Source of the DNA: Runella sp. CRIBMP
GTDB lineage: Bacteria > Bacteroidota > Bacteroidia > Cytophagales > Spirosomataceae
Reading direction: 5' to 3'
DNA: 64,000 nucleotides
Assembly: GCF_009905605.1 (NCBI RefSeq)
Contig: NZ_JAAAKZ010000001.1
Coordinates: 372,001 to 436,000 of the forward strand
The notes beneath the pieces were generated by a model. That model had not been told where the DNA came from and made no database searches. It worked only from the letters and a program-made list of their open reading frames with translations. Shown one piece after another: positions 34,484 to 44,094 of this stretch. The position numbers and the translations under genes were made by a program. Positions within the stretch are counted from its first letter, which is position 1, and each line of letters opens with the position of its first letter.

Positions 34484-36007
34484 TTACTTCTTGTCCCACC
34501 ATATTCTGGTATCTAAAAGGTTAGGGCCTTGGCGGCTAATGGCCTGTTCTACATTGGTTTTATTTACGTTCAGCTCGGCGTCGGTATAAGTCAGGCGACG
34601 AATAAACGGCTCGGTCTTAAGGTCGCTGCCCGGATAAGGGTTTGGCGTCAAAATTGGGTAACCACTGCGACGAAAATTAGCCCACGCTTCGGGCCCAATC
34701 AGAAAAGAAGCAACCCAGTATTGGGTGTTGATTTGCTCCAATTCTTTGCCAACCGCGAGCGGATTGGCTTGGACGTAAGTGGTAATGGCGGCGTCGGCGA
34801 TGGCCGTGCTTGCTCCATAATTTGCAAATTGCTGCATGTGTGCCCGAATACCGTTGGCGTACAAGACGGCGGGGTCGCCTGTGGTCCATTTCCGAAAAGC
34901 GGCTTCGGCCAGTAAAAGTTGTGTTTGGGCGTAGGTAACCAGAAAACTTGGCGCGGCCAGACCCGCCATGCGGGTGCGGTCAAGTTGGCTGTAATCCCAC
35001 AGACTCGCCAGTTTGTTGGCCGTTACGGCTGCGCTGATGGTGGTGTTGTCGTAGCCCAAAGGTGCCCCGATTTGAACCCCCGGTGTACGATTAGCGCGGG
35101 CTTCTACCTGCTGTGCGCCGCTGGTGGCCCCCACGTACCTAACCGCAATCGAAGCCAACCGCGGGTCATTGTTTTTGCTTAAAAAAGTGACAAAATCTTC
35201 GGCTAAATAAAAGAAAGCCGATTGGCCGCCGTTGAGTTGCGAACCCACAGGGTTGGTAAAATTGGCATTATGACGAATGATGGCGTTGTCGGCATTGGCT
35301 TGCATGACCCCACCCGCCACGGCTTTGGCTACGTATTCGGCGGCTTTGGCCGGGTTAACTTTTGAAAGGCGCATGGCCGCGCGCAGCAGTAGCGAATAAC
35401 CCAATCGTTTCCATTTGGTCACATCTCCGTCGTACAACACATCGCTGGCTACTTTTGCTTTGGAAGCATCCAGACCAGCCGAAGCGGCATCCAATTCACT
35501 CAAAATAGCGGTATAGATTGACTCCTGCGTGTCGTAAACGGGGGTGGCAATGCCTTCTAGATAGTTTTTGCCCGCCTGCGTATACGGAATGTCGCCGTAG
35601 GTATCGGTCAACAGCATGAAGGAATAGGCTTTCCAGATGCGGGCCATGTTGTAAAGATTAGAACGCGCAGGAAGGTCTTTGGTTTTGGCCACCACGTCGG
35701 TCAATTCCTTGATATTGGTCTGATAGTAGGTATTCCAGTTGCCAGAGGCTACGCCCCGATTGTCCTGGTTGAAGTTTGCCGCCGAACCCTGACCACTGAA
35801 AGGCGTAATCATTTGCTTGACGATGGTGGTTTCGTAACTCAAATTGCCGTAGCCTGGCGCGGTGTTGACTATGGCGGTGTTGAGCTGATAGCCGGGGTCA
35901 ACGGCGGTCAGGGCAATGGGGTTGACGTTCATTTCGTCAAATCCTTTGTCGCAGGAAGCCAGAAAGCAACAGGCGATTATTGGGAGATAAATACGTATTT
36001 TTTTCAT
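34484..36007 (-). CDS. SusD-like nutrient-binding lipoprotein of the sugar-acid locus
   Basis: The 507-residue protein has a lipobox (ACCFLASC, Cys19) and SusD-like_2 features (IWKAYSFMLLTDTYGDIPYTQA, a helical core, then the conserved C-terminal LTYTDAELNVNKTNVEQAI). It partners the STN-type SusC 27 bases upstream and should bind the imported glycan or uronate oligomer at the cell surface. The downstream enzymes suggest a sugar-acid-containing ligand. Confidence 0.94.
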   Translation of the reverse strand: MKKIRIYLPIIACCFLASCDKGFDEMNVNPIALTAVDPGYQLNTAIVNTAPGYGNLSYETTIVKQMITPFSGQGSAANFNQDNRGVASGNWNTYYQTNIKELTDVVAKTKDLPARSNLYNMARIWKAYSFMLLTDTYGDIPYTQAGKNYLEGIATPVYDTQESIYTAILSELDAASAGLDASKAKVASDVLYDGDVTKWKRLGYSLLLRAAMRLSKVNPAKAAEYVAKAVAGGVMQANADNAIIRHNANFTNPVGSQLNGGQSAFFYLAEDFVTFLSKNNDPRLASIAVRYVGATSGAQQVEARANRTPGVQIGAPLGYDNTTISAAVTANKLASLWDYSQLDRTRMAGLAAPSFLVTYAQTQLLLAEAAFRKWTTGDPAVLYANGIRAHMQQFANYGASTAIADAAITTYVQANPLAVGKELEQINTQYWVASFLIGPEAWANFRRSGYPILTPNPYPGSDLKTEPFIRRLTYTDAELNVNKTNVEQAISRQGPNLLDTRIWWDKK

Positions 36008-36034
36008 TTTGATTCTCTTTTGGTGATTTGAATC

Positions 36035-39000
36035 TTAAAATTTAACATTCAGATTAAATCCGATACTGCGCGTAACGGGCAATCCCGTGGCTTCTAGGCC
36101 AATCAGGTTATCGGAAGGAAAACCGAACTGTTCGGGGTGGATATTGGGAACCCATTTTTTGAGCACGGCCACGTTGTTGGCGACGGCATTGAGCCGAAGT
36201 CCTTTGATAAACGGAATGGCTGTGGGGAGGAATTTGGTGAAATCGTAGCCAATCGTGATTTGGCGTAATTGCCACAGACCTGCGTTGTAGACAAACTCTT
36301 CGGCGATGTTTTGAGAGCGTACCGTTTCATAATAGGCTTGCACGCCTGACTTGGTTTTGTTGACCTCACCATTGGGGTTTACACCATCTCCGATGACGAA
36401 GTTTTCTGCTCTTCCCACCAACGTCGCTTTGTGCAAGCCGTGCCGCCACGCGTTGTGGTTGGTGCCCGAAATCATCTTATGACCCAGTTTGAAATCAATC
36501 AAGAATGAAAGGCTTATACCTCTGTATGTGAGGTTATTGGTAAATCCACCCACCCACAGCGGCAGTGCACTGCCAAACCCAATCTGGGTTGGCGTACGCA
36601 ACGGACGGCCATTACCAGCATCAAATACCTGACGGCCTTGGGCGTCGCGGAGGTAACCAAAGCCAAACAATTGTCCCATTGGTTGGCCTACCACTTGGCG
36701 CAGTTCGCCCGTAAAGTCGCCCGTGCCGACGGTAATCATGTTGTCGCTCACGCCGCTACCCAAATCGAGTACTTTAGTTTTGTTGTAAGCCGCGTTGAAG
36801 ATGAAATTCCAACTGAAATCTTGACGTTTGATGGGGTTTAGATTGACCAACATTTCCAAACCTTGATTACGGCTTTGGCCGACGTTGATTAATTGATTGA
36901 GGTAGCCGCCCGCGTTGGAGGTTTGAGCGCGGAGGATTTGGTCGGACGACAATTTGTCATAGTACGTAAAATCCAATCCAATCAGGTTGTTAAACAGCTT
37001 CAACTCCAATCCAAACTCTTTCTCCGAAACCCGCATTGGGCGAAGGTTGGCATTCGGAACGGTAGAGCCGCTGATGCTTCCCAAAGGCTGTGCTACGCCG
37101 CTTGGCGACGGAAACTGTTGGGGATTGATGCCGTAAAAAAGGTTGTTGGCATACGGCGACACGTCGGTGTCGCTTCCCACTTCGGCATATGCTGCCCTGA
37201 TTTTACCGAAGTTAATCCAAGAAGGTAAAGAGGTAGCAAATGCTTGAGAGAACACAAAACTTGCCGTAATGGAAGGGTATAAAATGCTGCGATTGGCGGG
37301 TGATAATGTTGAAAACCAGTCGTTTCTGACGGTTCCGTTTAAGAATAAATAATCTTTGAATGAAATCTCTGCCGATGCATACAGCGAATTTACCTGACGC
37401 TCTGAGAACTCATAGGTAGCGTCGCGCTGGCGGCTATTGCCGATGGTGTACAGGTCGCGGGTGTAAAAATCTTGCACAAATACATTGTGGCGGCTGATGC
37501 GACGATACATTTGGTTGCCCCCTACGTTCACGTTTACGCCCACAGCACCGAAGGTTTTATTGGCTCCCAACAAGAAGTCAGCGTTGAGTTCGCGCACGTT
37601 GCGGGCATCCTGCACGTATTGGCCGTTCACAAATCCGGCGGGAGCGGCGGGTTGACGTTGGGTGCCCGTGGGCAAGTTGTAGTCTTGTTCACGAGAATAG
37701 TAATCCTGACCAACCCGACCCTGCAAAAACAGCCAATTGGTGAAATTATAGCGAGCGGTCAGGTTGCCAAACACACGGTCGTTGCGGATGTTATCAAAAC
37801 GTTTGAGGGCAAAATAAGGGTTGGTGCGGTTGGTAAAGCGCGACCATACAGTTTCGTTGCCGTTGGCATCGGAGGCGTATTTTTCCAATAAATCCAACGG
37901 CATCGAATTGGCCATGTTGAAGATAATTACTGGGCTATAATCCTGCTCGGCAATGTTTGGTGGATTTTTGCGGTACTCGTTAGAGTAGTTAACGTTGCCC
38001 GAAACGGTCAGTTTTTTAAGCGTTTGCGTAAAACCCAAATTAATGGTTCGGCGGTCGTAGCCAGAGTTGCGCAAAATGGTACGGTTGTCTAAGTTGGAAA
38101 CAGAAAGACTGAAGCCCCCGTTTTCGTTGCCGGAAGACAGCGTCAAGGTGTTGGTCCAAGTGTAACCTTTTTGATAAAACTTTGAGATTTGATTGCGCTG
38201 CGGCTCGTACGGAACTGTGATGTTGTCAAAAAGAATATGGGTCATGCCAGGCTGAAACTTCTCTCCAAAACTCCACTGACCTGAGGTGGGAAAAGGTGCC
38301 GTAGGACGAACGCCGTTTTCACCTTGTCCGTATTCGTATTGATAATCAGTGTAATCCAACGGAGTTTCAGACGTAAAATTAGAGTTGTAACTTAGTGAAA
38401 TCCCCGAGCCTGTGCCACGTGTTTTGGTGGTAATCATGATAACCCCGTCTTTGGCTCGTGACCCGTAAAGGGCTGACGCGGCTGCCCCTTTCAGGACCGT
38501 CATGGCCTCGATGTCGTCGGGGTTGATGCTGCTCAACCCGTCGCCACCGTCGGAGGTTCGGTTGCTTCCCTTTTCGGAAACATCGCCCCGGGCACCGTTG
38601 TTGGTGTTGTCAATCGGCACACCGTTGACCACAATCAGGGGTGAGTTGTTGCCGCCGAACGAAGATTGCCCGCGAATACGGATTTTGCTTGTTCCCGCTG
38701 GACCAGAGCCTAACGACGTAATGTTTACCCCTGCCATTTTTCCCTGCAAAGCATTCATAAAATTGGCGGTGCGGTTTATGGTCATTTCTTCCGTACCTAC
38801 CGTGGCGGTGGCGTAGCCGATGCTTTTGGCCTGTTTTTTAATCCCCAAGGCCGTCACGACAACCTCGCCCAAAGATTTGCTTTCGGGGGCTAAAGAAACG
38901 GAAATATTGGTCTGATTGCCAATGGTGATTTCTTTGCTTTCATAGCCTACGTAGCTGAAAACCAATACGGCAGCGGTTTCGGGTACTTCCAACTGAAAAG

Positions 39001-39586
39001 CGCCATCCACGTTGGTGGTGGTGCCTCGCTGGGTGCCTTTAATCAACACGCTCACACCAGGTAGCCCCGTGCCTTTTTCATCGGTAACTTTTCCTTTGAC
39101 GGTTTGTGCCATTACCTCCGCCTTTTCCAAACTCTTCACTTGCGGTATTTCGCTCGTTATGGGTTTTTCGGTGGGTTGTTCGGGACTGACACTCTCCTGA
39201 AATCGGGCGTCAGCTTCCGCCGTTTTAGGAGATTTTTTGGTTTCTAAAATAACGTAGGAACCGTTTTTGACTTTCTTGTAACTCAGGCCCGATGTCCGTA
39301 AAATACGGTCCAGATTTTGTTCCAGATTTGCGTTCAAATTGACGACATCAGAAGAAACGGTAATGCCTTCTACTAGGCCACCCTCAAACAAAATATCTAC
39401 TTGGTAGCGACTTTTGAGGTCTTTGAGAACATCCCTTAACTTCAGCATGGTGGGCGCGGCGGCCTCTGATTTTTGAGGTAGCTTGTAGGCACGGGCGTAG
39501 GTTTGCGCCCAAATGGGATGCCCGCTTAGCGACAAAGCTAGGAGCATGAAACCCATCCCGCAGGATTTTTGTAGGCTTTTTTTCAT
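36035..39586 (-). CDS. SusC-like TonB-dependent receptor with STN signalling domain
   Basis: The 1183-residue protein has a signal peptide (residues 1-28), an STN (secretin/TonB short N-terminal) domain at about 45-115 (LRDVLKDLKSRYQVDILFEG to YVILETKK), a carboxypeptidase-like domain at about 163-235 (VKGKVTDEKGTGLPGVSVLIK), a plug with ALGIKKQ and TVLKGAAASALYGSRAKDG, and a barrel ending in KF. The STN domain is the contact for the FecR-type anti-sigma encoded 20 bases upstream, so substrate binding can induce the operon. Confidence 0.96.
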   Translation of the reverse strand: MKKSLQKSCGMGFMLLALSLSGHPIWAQTYARAYKLPQKSEAAAPTMLKLRDVLKDLKSRYQVDILFEGGLVEGITVSSDVVNLNANLEQNLDRILRTSGLSYKKVKNGSYVILETKKSPKTAEADARFQESVSPEQPTEKPITSEIPQVKSLEKAEVMAQTVKGKVTDEKGTGLPGVSVLIKGTQRGTTTNVDGAFQLEVPETAAVLVFSYVGYESKEITIGNQTNISVSLAPESKSLGEVVVTALGIKKQAKSIGYATATVGTEEMTINRTANFMNALQGKMAGVNITSLGSGPAGTSKIRIRGQSSFGGNNSPLIVVNGVPIDNTNNGARGDVSEKGSNRTSDGGDGLSSINPDDIEAMTVLKGAAASALYGSRAKDGVIMITTKTRGTGSGISLSYNSNFTSETPLDYTDYQYEYGQGENGVRPTAPFPTSGQWSFGEKFQPGMTHILFDNITVPYEPQRNQISKFYQKGYTWTNTLTLSSGNENGGFSLSVSNLDNRTILRNSGYDRRTINLGFTQTLKKLTVSGNVNYSNEYRKNPPNIAEQDYSPVIIFNMANSMPLDLLEKYASDANGNETVWSRFTNRTNPYFALKRFDNIRNDRVFGNLTARYNFTNWLFLQGRVGQDYYSREQDYNLPTGTQRQPAAPAGFVNGQYVQDARNVRELNADFLLGANKTFGAVGVNVNVGGNQMYRRISRHNVFVQDFYTRDLYTIGNSRQRDATYEFSERQVNSLYASAEISFKDYLFLNGTVRNDWFSTLSPANRSILYPSITASFVFSQAFATSLPSWINFGKIRAAYAEVGSDTDVSPYANNLFYGINPQQFPSPSGVAQPLGSISGSTVPNANLRPMRVSEKEFGLELKLFNNLIGLDFTYYDKLSSDQILRAQTSNAGGYLNQLINVGQSRNQGLEMLVNLNPIKRQDFSWNFIFNAAYNKTKVLDLGSGVSDNMITVGTGDFTGELRQVVGQPMGQLFGFGYLRDAQGRQVFDAGNGRPLRTPTQIGFGSALPLWVGGFTNNLTYRGISLSFLIDFKLGHKMISGTNHNAWRHGLHKATLVGRAENFVIGDGVNPNGEVNKTKSGVQAYYETVRSQNIAEEFVYNAGLWQLRQITIGYDFTKFLPTAIPFIKGLRLNAVANNVAVLKKWVPNIHPEQFGFPSDNLIGLEATGLPVTRSIGFNLNVKF

Positions 39587-39606
39587 AGTAGAGAACGGTT
39601 TAGCGG

Positions 39607-40611
39607 CTATTGGTTATCAGTTAGAATCACGGTGTTACCCGTTTTTACAATTTTGATATTGAAGATTTCGGAGACAATACCGAGTAATTCGTCCGCGTTT
39701 TCGGCGCGAAAAGACCCTACGAGCGTGCGTTTTGAAAGGGTTTCATCTTTGATAATGACCTGAATCCCGTAGTTTTCATCCATTATTTTGGCAAACTCTT
39801 CCAGCGTAGTATCATCAAATACAAAGCGATGGTCTTTCCACGCGGCGTATTTTTCGGGTTGCGGGGTTACTTCCTGCTGGAGGTGATTGCTTTGGTCGAG
39901 CGTCACCAAGTCGCCGGGTTTCATAATGACCTGTTTTTGGGTTTGCCCTTCGCGGTAGCGCAACTGCACTTTACCCTTATTGAGTACTACTTTGGCGGTT
40001 TGCTGACGTGAGTACACCGTAAATTCCGTCCCTAGCACCACAACCTCAAACCCTTTGTTGGTTTTGACGATAAACTTCTGATGATTAGGTGTATGCGTTA
40101 CGTCAAAATTGGCTTCTCCCGTCAACAATACTTCACGGGTTTTGGCCCCAAAACCAAAACGCGGTACCTGCAGTGATGAATTTGCGTTGAGCGTCACTTT
40201 GGTCTGATCGCTGAGCTCCAATGATTTGGTCTCACCAAACCCCGTGCTGTGGGTTTGATATATGATATTGTTTCTGAACACCCAACTGCCAACCAACAGC
40301 CCTCCAATCAAACAGGCCGCCAGCATCCATAGCCCGAAATGTCGCGGGGTAGGAAGTGGGGTTTCTTCCGTTGGGAAAATAAGGGACGGATTTTGGTCAA
40401 ATTGGTCGGCGTAGGCATGAAAGCGTTCAAGGGCTTCGGGCAAGCTCGTCAAATATTGAGGACGTTGGTACTCGTACTCGACCAACCACTTATAAAATAG
40501 CTCTTCATTGGCGGGTTGTTTAACCCACTCGTCAACCATTTGTTTTTGTAAAGCGGATGTTTTGCCTGACAAATAGCTGAATATGAATTCTTTGTTGATT
40601 TCTGCGTTCAT
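39607..40611 (-). CDS. FecR-family anti-sigma factor
   Basis: The 334-residue protein has an N-terminal cytoplasmic part (1-90), one membrane segment (about 93-112, LWMLAACLIGGLLVGSWVF) and a periplasmic FecR domain (ETKSLELSDQTKVTLNANSSLQVP, then a C-terminal secretin/STN-like fold ending VILTDNQ). It holds the ECF sigma factor until the STN domain of the receptor signals. It lies between the sigma and receptor genes in the usual order. Confidence 0.95.
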   Translation of the reverse strand: MNAEINKEFIFSYLSGKTSALQKQMVDEWVKQPANEELFYKWLVEYEYQRPQYLTSLPEALERFHAYADQFDQNPSLIFPTEETPLPTPRHFGLWMLAACLIGGLLVGSWVFRNNIIYQTHSTGFGETKSLELSDQTKVTLNANSSLQVPRFGFGAKTREVLLTGEANFDVTHTPNHQKFIVKTNKGFEVVVLGTEFTVYSRQQTAKVVLNKGKVQLRYREGQTQKQVIMKPGDLVTLDQSNHLQQEVTPQPEKYAAWKDHRFVFDDTTLEEFAKIMDENYGIQVIIKDETLSKRTLVGSFRAENADELLGIVSEIFNIKIVKTGNTVILTDNQ

Positions 40612-40683
40612 TGATGCTTTCTTTTGTGACCCGACAAGAATCGTTTTTTTGTTCCTTTAAAGCGGGGAGTTCTACATAAAAAA

Positions 40684-41370
40684 TCAGTGGAAAAGCCCCG
40701 CAAGGAAGGCGAATAATGAGAGCAACCACTTGTCTTTCAAAAGATCTCGAATGTACTGGTTGGCGCGGGTGAGCTGTACATCGACGGTCTTGACGGAAAG
40801 ATTGAGTTCGTCGGCGATTTCGCGGTATTTTTTACCTTCAAATTTTTGCATCAGATAAATCCGCCGCCGTTCGAGAGGTAGCTTGTTGACGGCCTCTTCT
40901 ACGTCGTGGTATAATTCTTCAAACTGACTGATTTGGTCGGGTTGTTGCTCGTCGAGGATGGGTTTTTGGGAGGCTTCGCCCAAATCGGCTTTGCGGCTCA
41001 AATCCCAACGGAGGTAGTTATACGCCCGATTGCGTACCGTACGAAACAAATACAGACGGTAAGAAGAGTCGATTGTAAGAAAAGTTTGATTGGCGTAAAA
41101 CTGAAAGAAAATCTCAGAAACCAAGTCCTCGGCAATTTCGCGCGAGCCGACAAACTTCACCGCGTGCGTACACATCGGTTGGTAATAGCGTTTGTACAGC
41201 AACTCTACCCCAAGCCGTAGGTTGGTTTCCAGCGTTTTGCGGATAAACAATTCATCATCCAACTCAAAAGCGGTTTTGAGAGGTGGGTTGGCTGGGTTAA
41301 GCGGAATGGAAGGAGTCCCCAAGGCTTTTGGGTTTCGCTCTTCGTAAGGTTCGTTGTAGGCCTGCTCCAT
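40684..41370 (-). CDS. ECF RNA polymerase sigma factor (FecI-like)
   Basis: The 228-residue protein has sigma region 2 (AVKFVGSREIAEDLVSEIFFQFY) and region 4 (LPLERRRIYLMQKFEGKKYREIADELNLSVKTVDVQL). It has an N-terminal extension of about 40 residues and a hydrophobic C-terminal end (WLLSLFAFLAGLF), which could tether it to the membrane. It is first in the sugar-acid locus and should drive transcription of the operon, and perhaps of itself, when released from FecR. Confidence 0.95.
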   Translation of the reverse strand: MEQAYNEPYEERNPKALGTPSIPLNPANPPLKTAFELDDELFIRKTLETNLRLGVELLYKRYYQPMCTHAVKFVGSREIAEDLVSEIFFQFYANQTFLTIDSSYRLYLFRTVRNRAYNYLRWDLSRKADLGEASQKPILDEQQPDQISQFEELYHDVEEAVNKLPLERRRIYLMQKFEGKKYREIADELNLSVKTVDVQLTRANQYIRDLLKDKWLLSLFAFLAGLFH

Positions 41371-41588
41371 CGTTTGTGCCTGAGGGTAATATTGCTGAAG
41401 GATTTATATACCTTTCCGTAATCTATTACTAAGACAAGTTGGGAGGTCGGAACTCCTTACATAAATATAAAAATATTTTTATTTTTTTGAATGTTATTGA
41501 TTTAAGGCCTACGATTTGCCCCAAAATATTCGTTTTCTAGCCCAAAATAAGAAAATCTTAAGAGTTAATAAATTATACCGATTTGTAG

Positions 41589-41596
41589 TAATTTTG
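41589..41596 (+). promoter_or_regulatory. -7 box of the tectonin-like gene
   Basis: TAATTTTG fully matches TAnnTTTG, 25 bases before ATG 41622. A poor -33 (GTTA, 41564-41567) lies 21 bases upstream. Confidence 0.45.
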
Positions 41597-41621
41597 AGCC
41601 GAACGCTAAAAAATACTTTGA

Positions 41622-42410
41622 ATGAAAATGAAAAAATTATTACTCGCAACCTTGGTTTGTACGGCATTTTTATCACCTCTGCTTCTAAACGCCCAACGCT
41701 GGGAACAGGTAGGCAAAAAAGGAGACTGGGCAAATACTATCGGTGTGGTAGGCATGGGTGGCTACTTATACAGCATTGAAAAAGACGGGACGCTGTTTCA
41801 AACTGATAAACAGGGGAATTACCGACAGCTTGGCGATAAGGGATTATTTGATAATGCCGACCTGTTGGTGTCGTTGGACAACGAAATTTGGACCATTGAA
41901 GATGGTTCTCTTTACCAGACCATTCCTTCAAAGGCAGTTTGGCGGCAGGTGGGCAAAACGGGCGATTGGAAAGATACGCAAGGAATGGTAGGGCTGAATG
42001 GAAAGCTTTACAGCATTGAAACCAGCGGAACACTTTACGAAACCTCAAAAGACGGCACTTGGCAACAAATCGGTAATGATGGGGAATTTACCGATGCCGA
42101 AATGCTCGCTGCCATGGACGGGCATCTGTGGACGGTCGAAAAAGGTACGCTTTACAAAAGCAACATGAAGACCCTGCGCTGGCAGCAGGTAGGAAAGGTG
42201 GGAGATTGGGAAAATACCATCGCGATGGTGGCCGACCGTGGCTTTTTGTGGAGTGTAGAAGCCGACGGAACGCTTTTCAAAACGGATAAAAATGGAAACT
42301 ATGAGCAAGTAGGCGAAAAAGGCCTCCTGAGCGCGGTAACGCACATTATTGCCATGGATAACACACTCTACGTCATTGAAAACGGTACATTGTATCGCAC
42401 GAAAGGCTAA
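41622..42410 (+). CDS. Secreted tectonin-like six-repeat beta-propeller
   Basis: The 262-residue protein has a Sec signal (MKMKKLLLATLVCTAFLSPLLLNAQ), then six blades of about 40 residues. Odd blades read W-x-QVGK-x-GDW (at RWEQVGK, VWRQVGK and RWQQVGK). Even blades are more degenerate: YRQLGDKGLF, WQQIGNDGEF, YEQVGEKGLL. Each continues with an aromatic-rich L(Y/W)(S/T)(I/V)E and GTL(F/Y) motif. Alternating blade types suggest duplication of a two-blade unit. Tectonin propellers bind glycans or lipopolysaccharide; here this is inference. It stands alone, divergent from the sigma factor gene. Confidence 0.8.
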   Translation: MKMKKLLLATLVCTAFLSPLLLNAQRWEQVGKKGDWANTIGVVGMGGYLYSIEKDGTLFQTDKQGNYRQLGDKGLFDNADLLVSLDNEIWTIEDGSLYQTIPSKAVWRQVGKTGDWKDTQGMVGLNGKLYSIETSGTLYETSKDGTWQQIGNDGEFTDAEMLAAMDGHLWTVEKGTLYKSNMKTLRWQQVGKVGDWENTIAMVADRGFLWSVEADGTLFKTDKNGNYEQVGEKGLLSAVTHIIAMDNTLYVIENGTLYRTKG

Positions 42411-42420
42411 ACTCATTTAT

Positions 42421-42466
42421 AACATCGGCGAGGGCTGCACGCCCTGGTTCAAACCTCGCCGATGTT
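42421..42466. terminator. Bidirectional terminator between tectonin-like and GH32 genes
   Basis: AACATCGGCGAGG (42421-42433) and CCTCGCCGATGTT (42454-42466) form a perfect 13-bp stem, with an inner GGGC/GCCC alternative (42432-42444). It sits in a 63-base gap between convergent genes. The pattern may be a dispersed palindrome. Confidence 0.85.
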
Positions 42467-42473
42467 TGTATTT

Positions 42474-43979
42474 TTAATGAACAGTATAAACCGAAAGGGT
42501 CGTTATCTTCGCCTTTCCACCTTCCGACGTCAACGTGATTCGGCCTTCGTGTTTTGTGGGGAAAACCCATTCGGTCAGGGCTTGCTCGCCGTCCTGCGCA
42601 AACAATTCAAGGATTGATTTGTCGGCCAATAGCCTGATTTTAAGCTTCCCATCTTTCAACGGCACTTTCACGCGTTCCACGCTCGAAAAGCGCGGGTGAA
42701 AATTTACCTGTCCCGAACGCGTGCGGTCGAGGGATAATTCCTGAGTGTTGGCATCGTAGCGAATGGCCGTAGCTTCGCCTTGACTTTGGAAGACATTGAG
42801 CGTAACTATCTTGGCCTGTTGTGGCTGGATTTCTAGTGTCAAATCAAACACTTCGCCTTTGAACGGCACTTCATAGGTGCCATTAACCACCTTATTTTTA
42901 ACGCTGAGAGCTTCTTTTTGGGCACTTTTAAGTTGAATAATGGGCTGTTGAACAAGTCGGAGTCCATCGGTTGTTTTTTTCAATGAAAACTCCCTAGCCA
43001 CCGAAAACCCTCCCCGCCACGTGTCACCCGTGGGGATTTCGCGGGCGTATTCCCAATCGTTTATCCAGCCAATCATAACGGGTTTGGCGTGCGATTTTGG
43101 CAAATTATTGAAGGGAATGGCCGCATAAAAATCCTTGCCTTCGTCCACGTACAGGATTTCATTTTGTTTTTGGGGCGTGAAGGTTTTTCCGTCAAAATCG
43201 CCCACAAAATATTGCATGGCCAAGTAATTCTTTTGGCGGTGCCCACTCGAAATCATCAAAACCCACTTGGTTTCATTGGTGCCTTCCACGGGTACTTTGG
43301 TCAGGGAGGGGCATTCCCAAATCTTGGTCATGTCGCCCTGCTTGCCAAATTCACTCAGTAATGTCCAATTTTTCAGGTCTTTGGATTCATAAAACTGAGC
43401 TATGTATTCGAGTGGCTTTACGACGGTCATAATCCAGACTTGCTTTTCGGGATACCAAATTACGTTGGGATCGCGGAAGTCCTTCATGCCTAAGTCCAAC
43501 ACGGGGTTTTTGTCGTAACGTTTCCAGGTTCTGCCTTTATCGGCGCTGTACGCGATACTCTGGTGCTGGGCTTTGCCTTCAATGTGCGACGTAAAAATCG
43601 CCACCATTCCTTTGGTAAAGCCTTTCTCAAAAAAGCCCGAAGTATTCATGCTGTCGATGACGGCACAGCCCGAAAAAATCATGGTTTGGGTTCCGTCGGC
43701 GTTGTCAAATTCGGGCAGGGCCACGGGGAGCGTTTCCCATTTTTGGAGGTCTTTGCTCACGGCATGTCCCCAGCTCATGTGCCCCCATACATTCCCGAAA
43801 GGGTTGTATTGGTAAAACAAATGATATTCTCCGTCAAGATACACCATTCCATTGGGGTCATTTACCCAGTTTTTTGGCGCGGTATAGTGGTACTGCGGAC
43901 GATAATCTTGGGGTTTGTTTTGTGCAAAACAAGCCACTGAGAAAAGGAGAAACAACAGACAAGGGGCTATTTTTTTCAT
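42474..43979 (-). CDS. GH32 fructan hydrolase (exo-levanase/inulinase type)
   Basis: The 501-residue protein has a signal peptide (MKKIAPCLLFLLFSVACFAQ, possibly a lipoprotein, with a Cys at 17) and the GH32 five-bladed catalytic domain: nucleophile Asp41 in WVNDPNG, the R169-D170-P171 transition-state motif and acid/base Glu222 in WECPS. A C-terminal beta-sandwich follows. It releases fructose from levan or inulin in the periplasm or at the surface. It ends the fructan locus and has its own -7 box. Confidence 0.95.
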   Translation of the reverse strand: MKKIAPCLLFLLFSVACFAQNKPQDYRPQYHYTAPKNWVNDPNGMVYLDGEYHLFYQYNPFGNVWGHMSWGHAVSKDLQKWETLPVALPEFDNADGTQTMIFSGCAVIDSMNTSGFFEKGFTKGMVAIFTSHIEGKAQHQSIAYSADKGRTWKRYDKNPVLDLGMKDFRDPNVIWYPEKQVWIMTVVKPLEYIAQFYESKDLKNWTLLSEFGKQGDMTKIWECPSLTKVPVEGTNETKWVLMISSGHRQKNYLAMQYFVGDFDGKTFTPQKQNEILYVDEGKDFYAAIPFNNLPKSHAKPVMIGWINDWEYAREIPTGDTWRGGFSVAREFSLKKTTDGLRLVQQPIIQLKSAQKEALSVKNKVVNGTYEVPFKGEVFDLTLEIQPQQAKIVTLNVFQSQGEATAIRYDANTQELSLDRTRSGQVNFHPRFSSVERVKVPLKDGKLKIRLLADKSILELFAQDGEQALTEWVFPTKHEGRITLTSEGGKAKITTLSVYTVH

Positions 43980-44003
43980 TCGTATGTGTCATTAAAAAGT
44001 TTC

Positions 44004-44011
44004 CAAATGTA
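44004..44011 (-). promoter_or_regulatory. -7 box of the GH32 gene
   Basis: The minus strand reads TACATTTG (full match), 24 bases before the GH32 ATG. No -33 box is obvious. It suggests an internal promoter in the locus. Confidence 0.45.
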
Positions 44012-44094
44012 CTTTTTTACAATAAGAATGGTAGCAGTAAGATATAACCACTACCATTTCTTTCATGTGTCTCTAATCTATCAGTATTTGCCTT

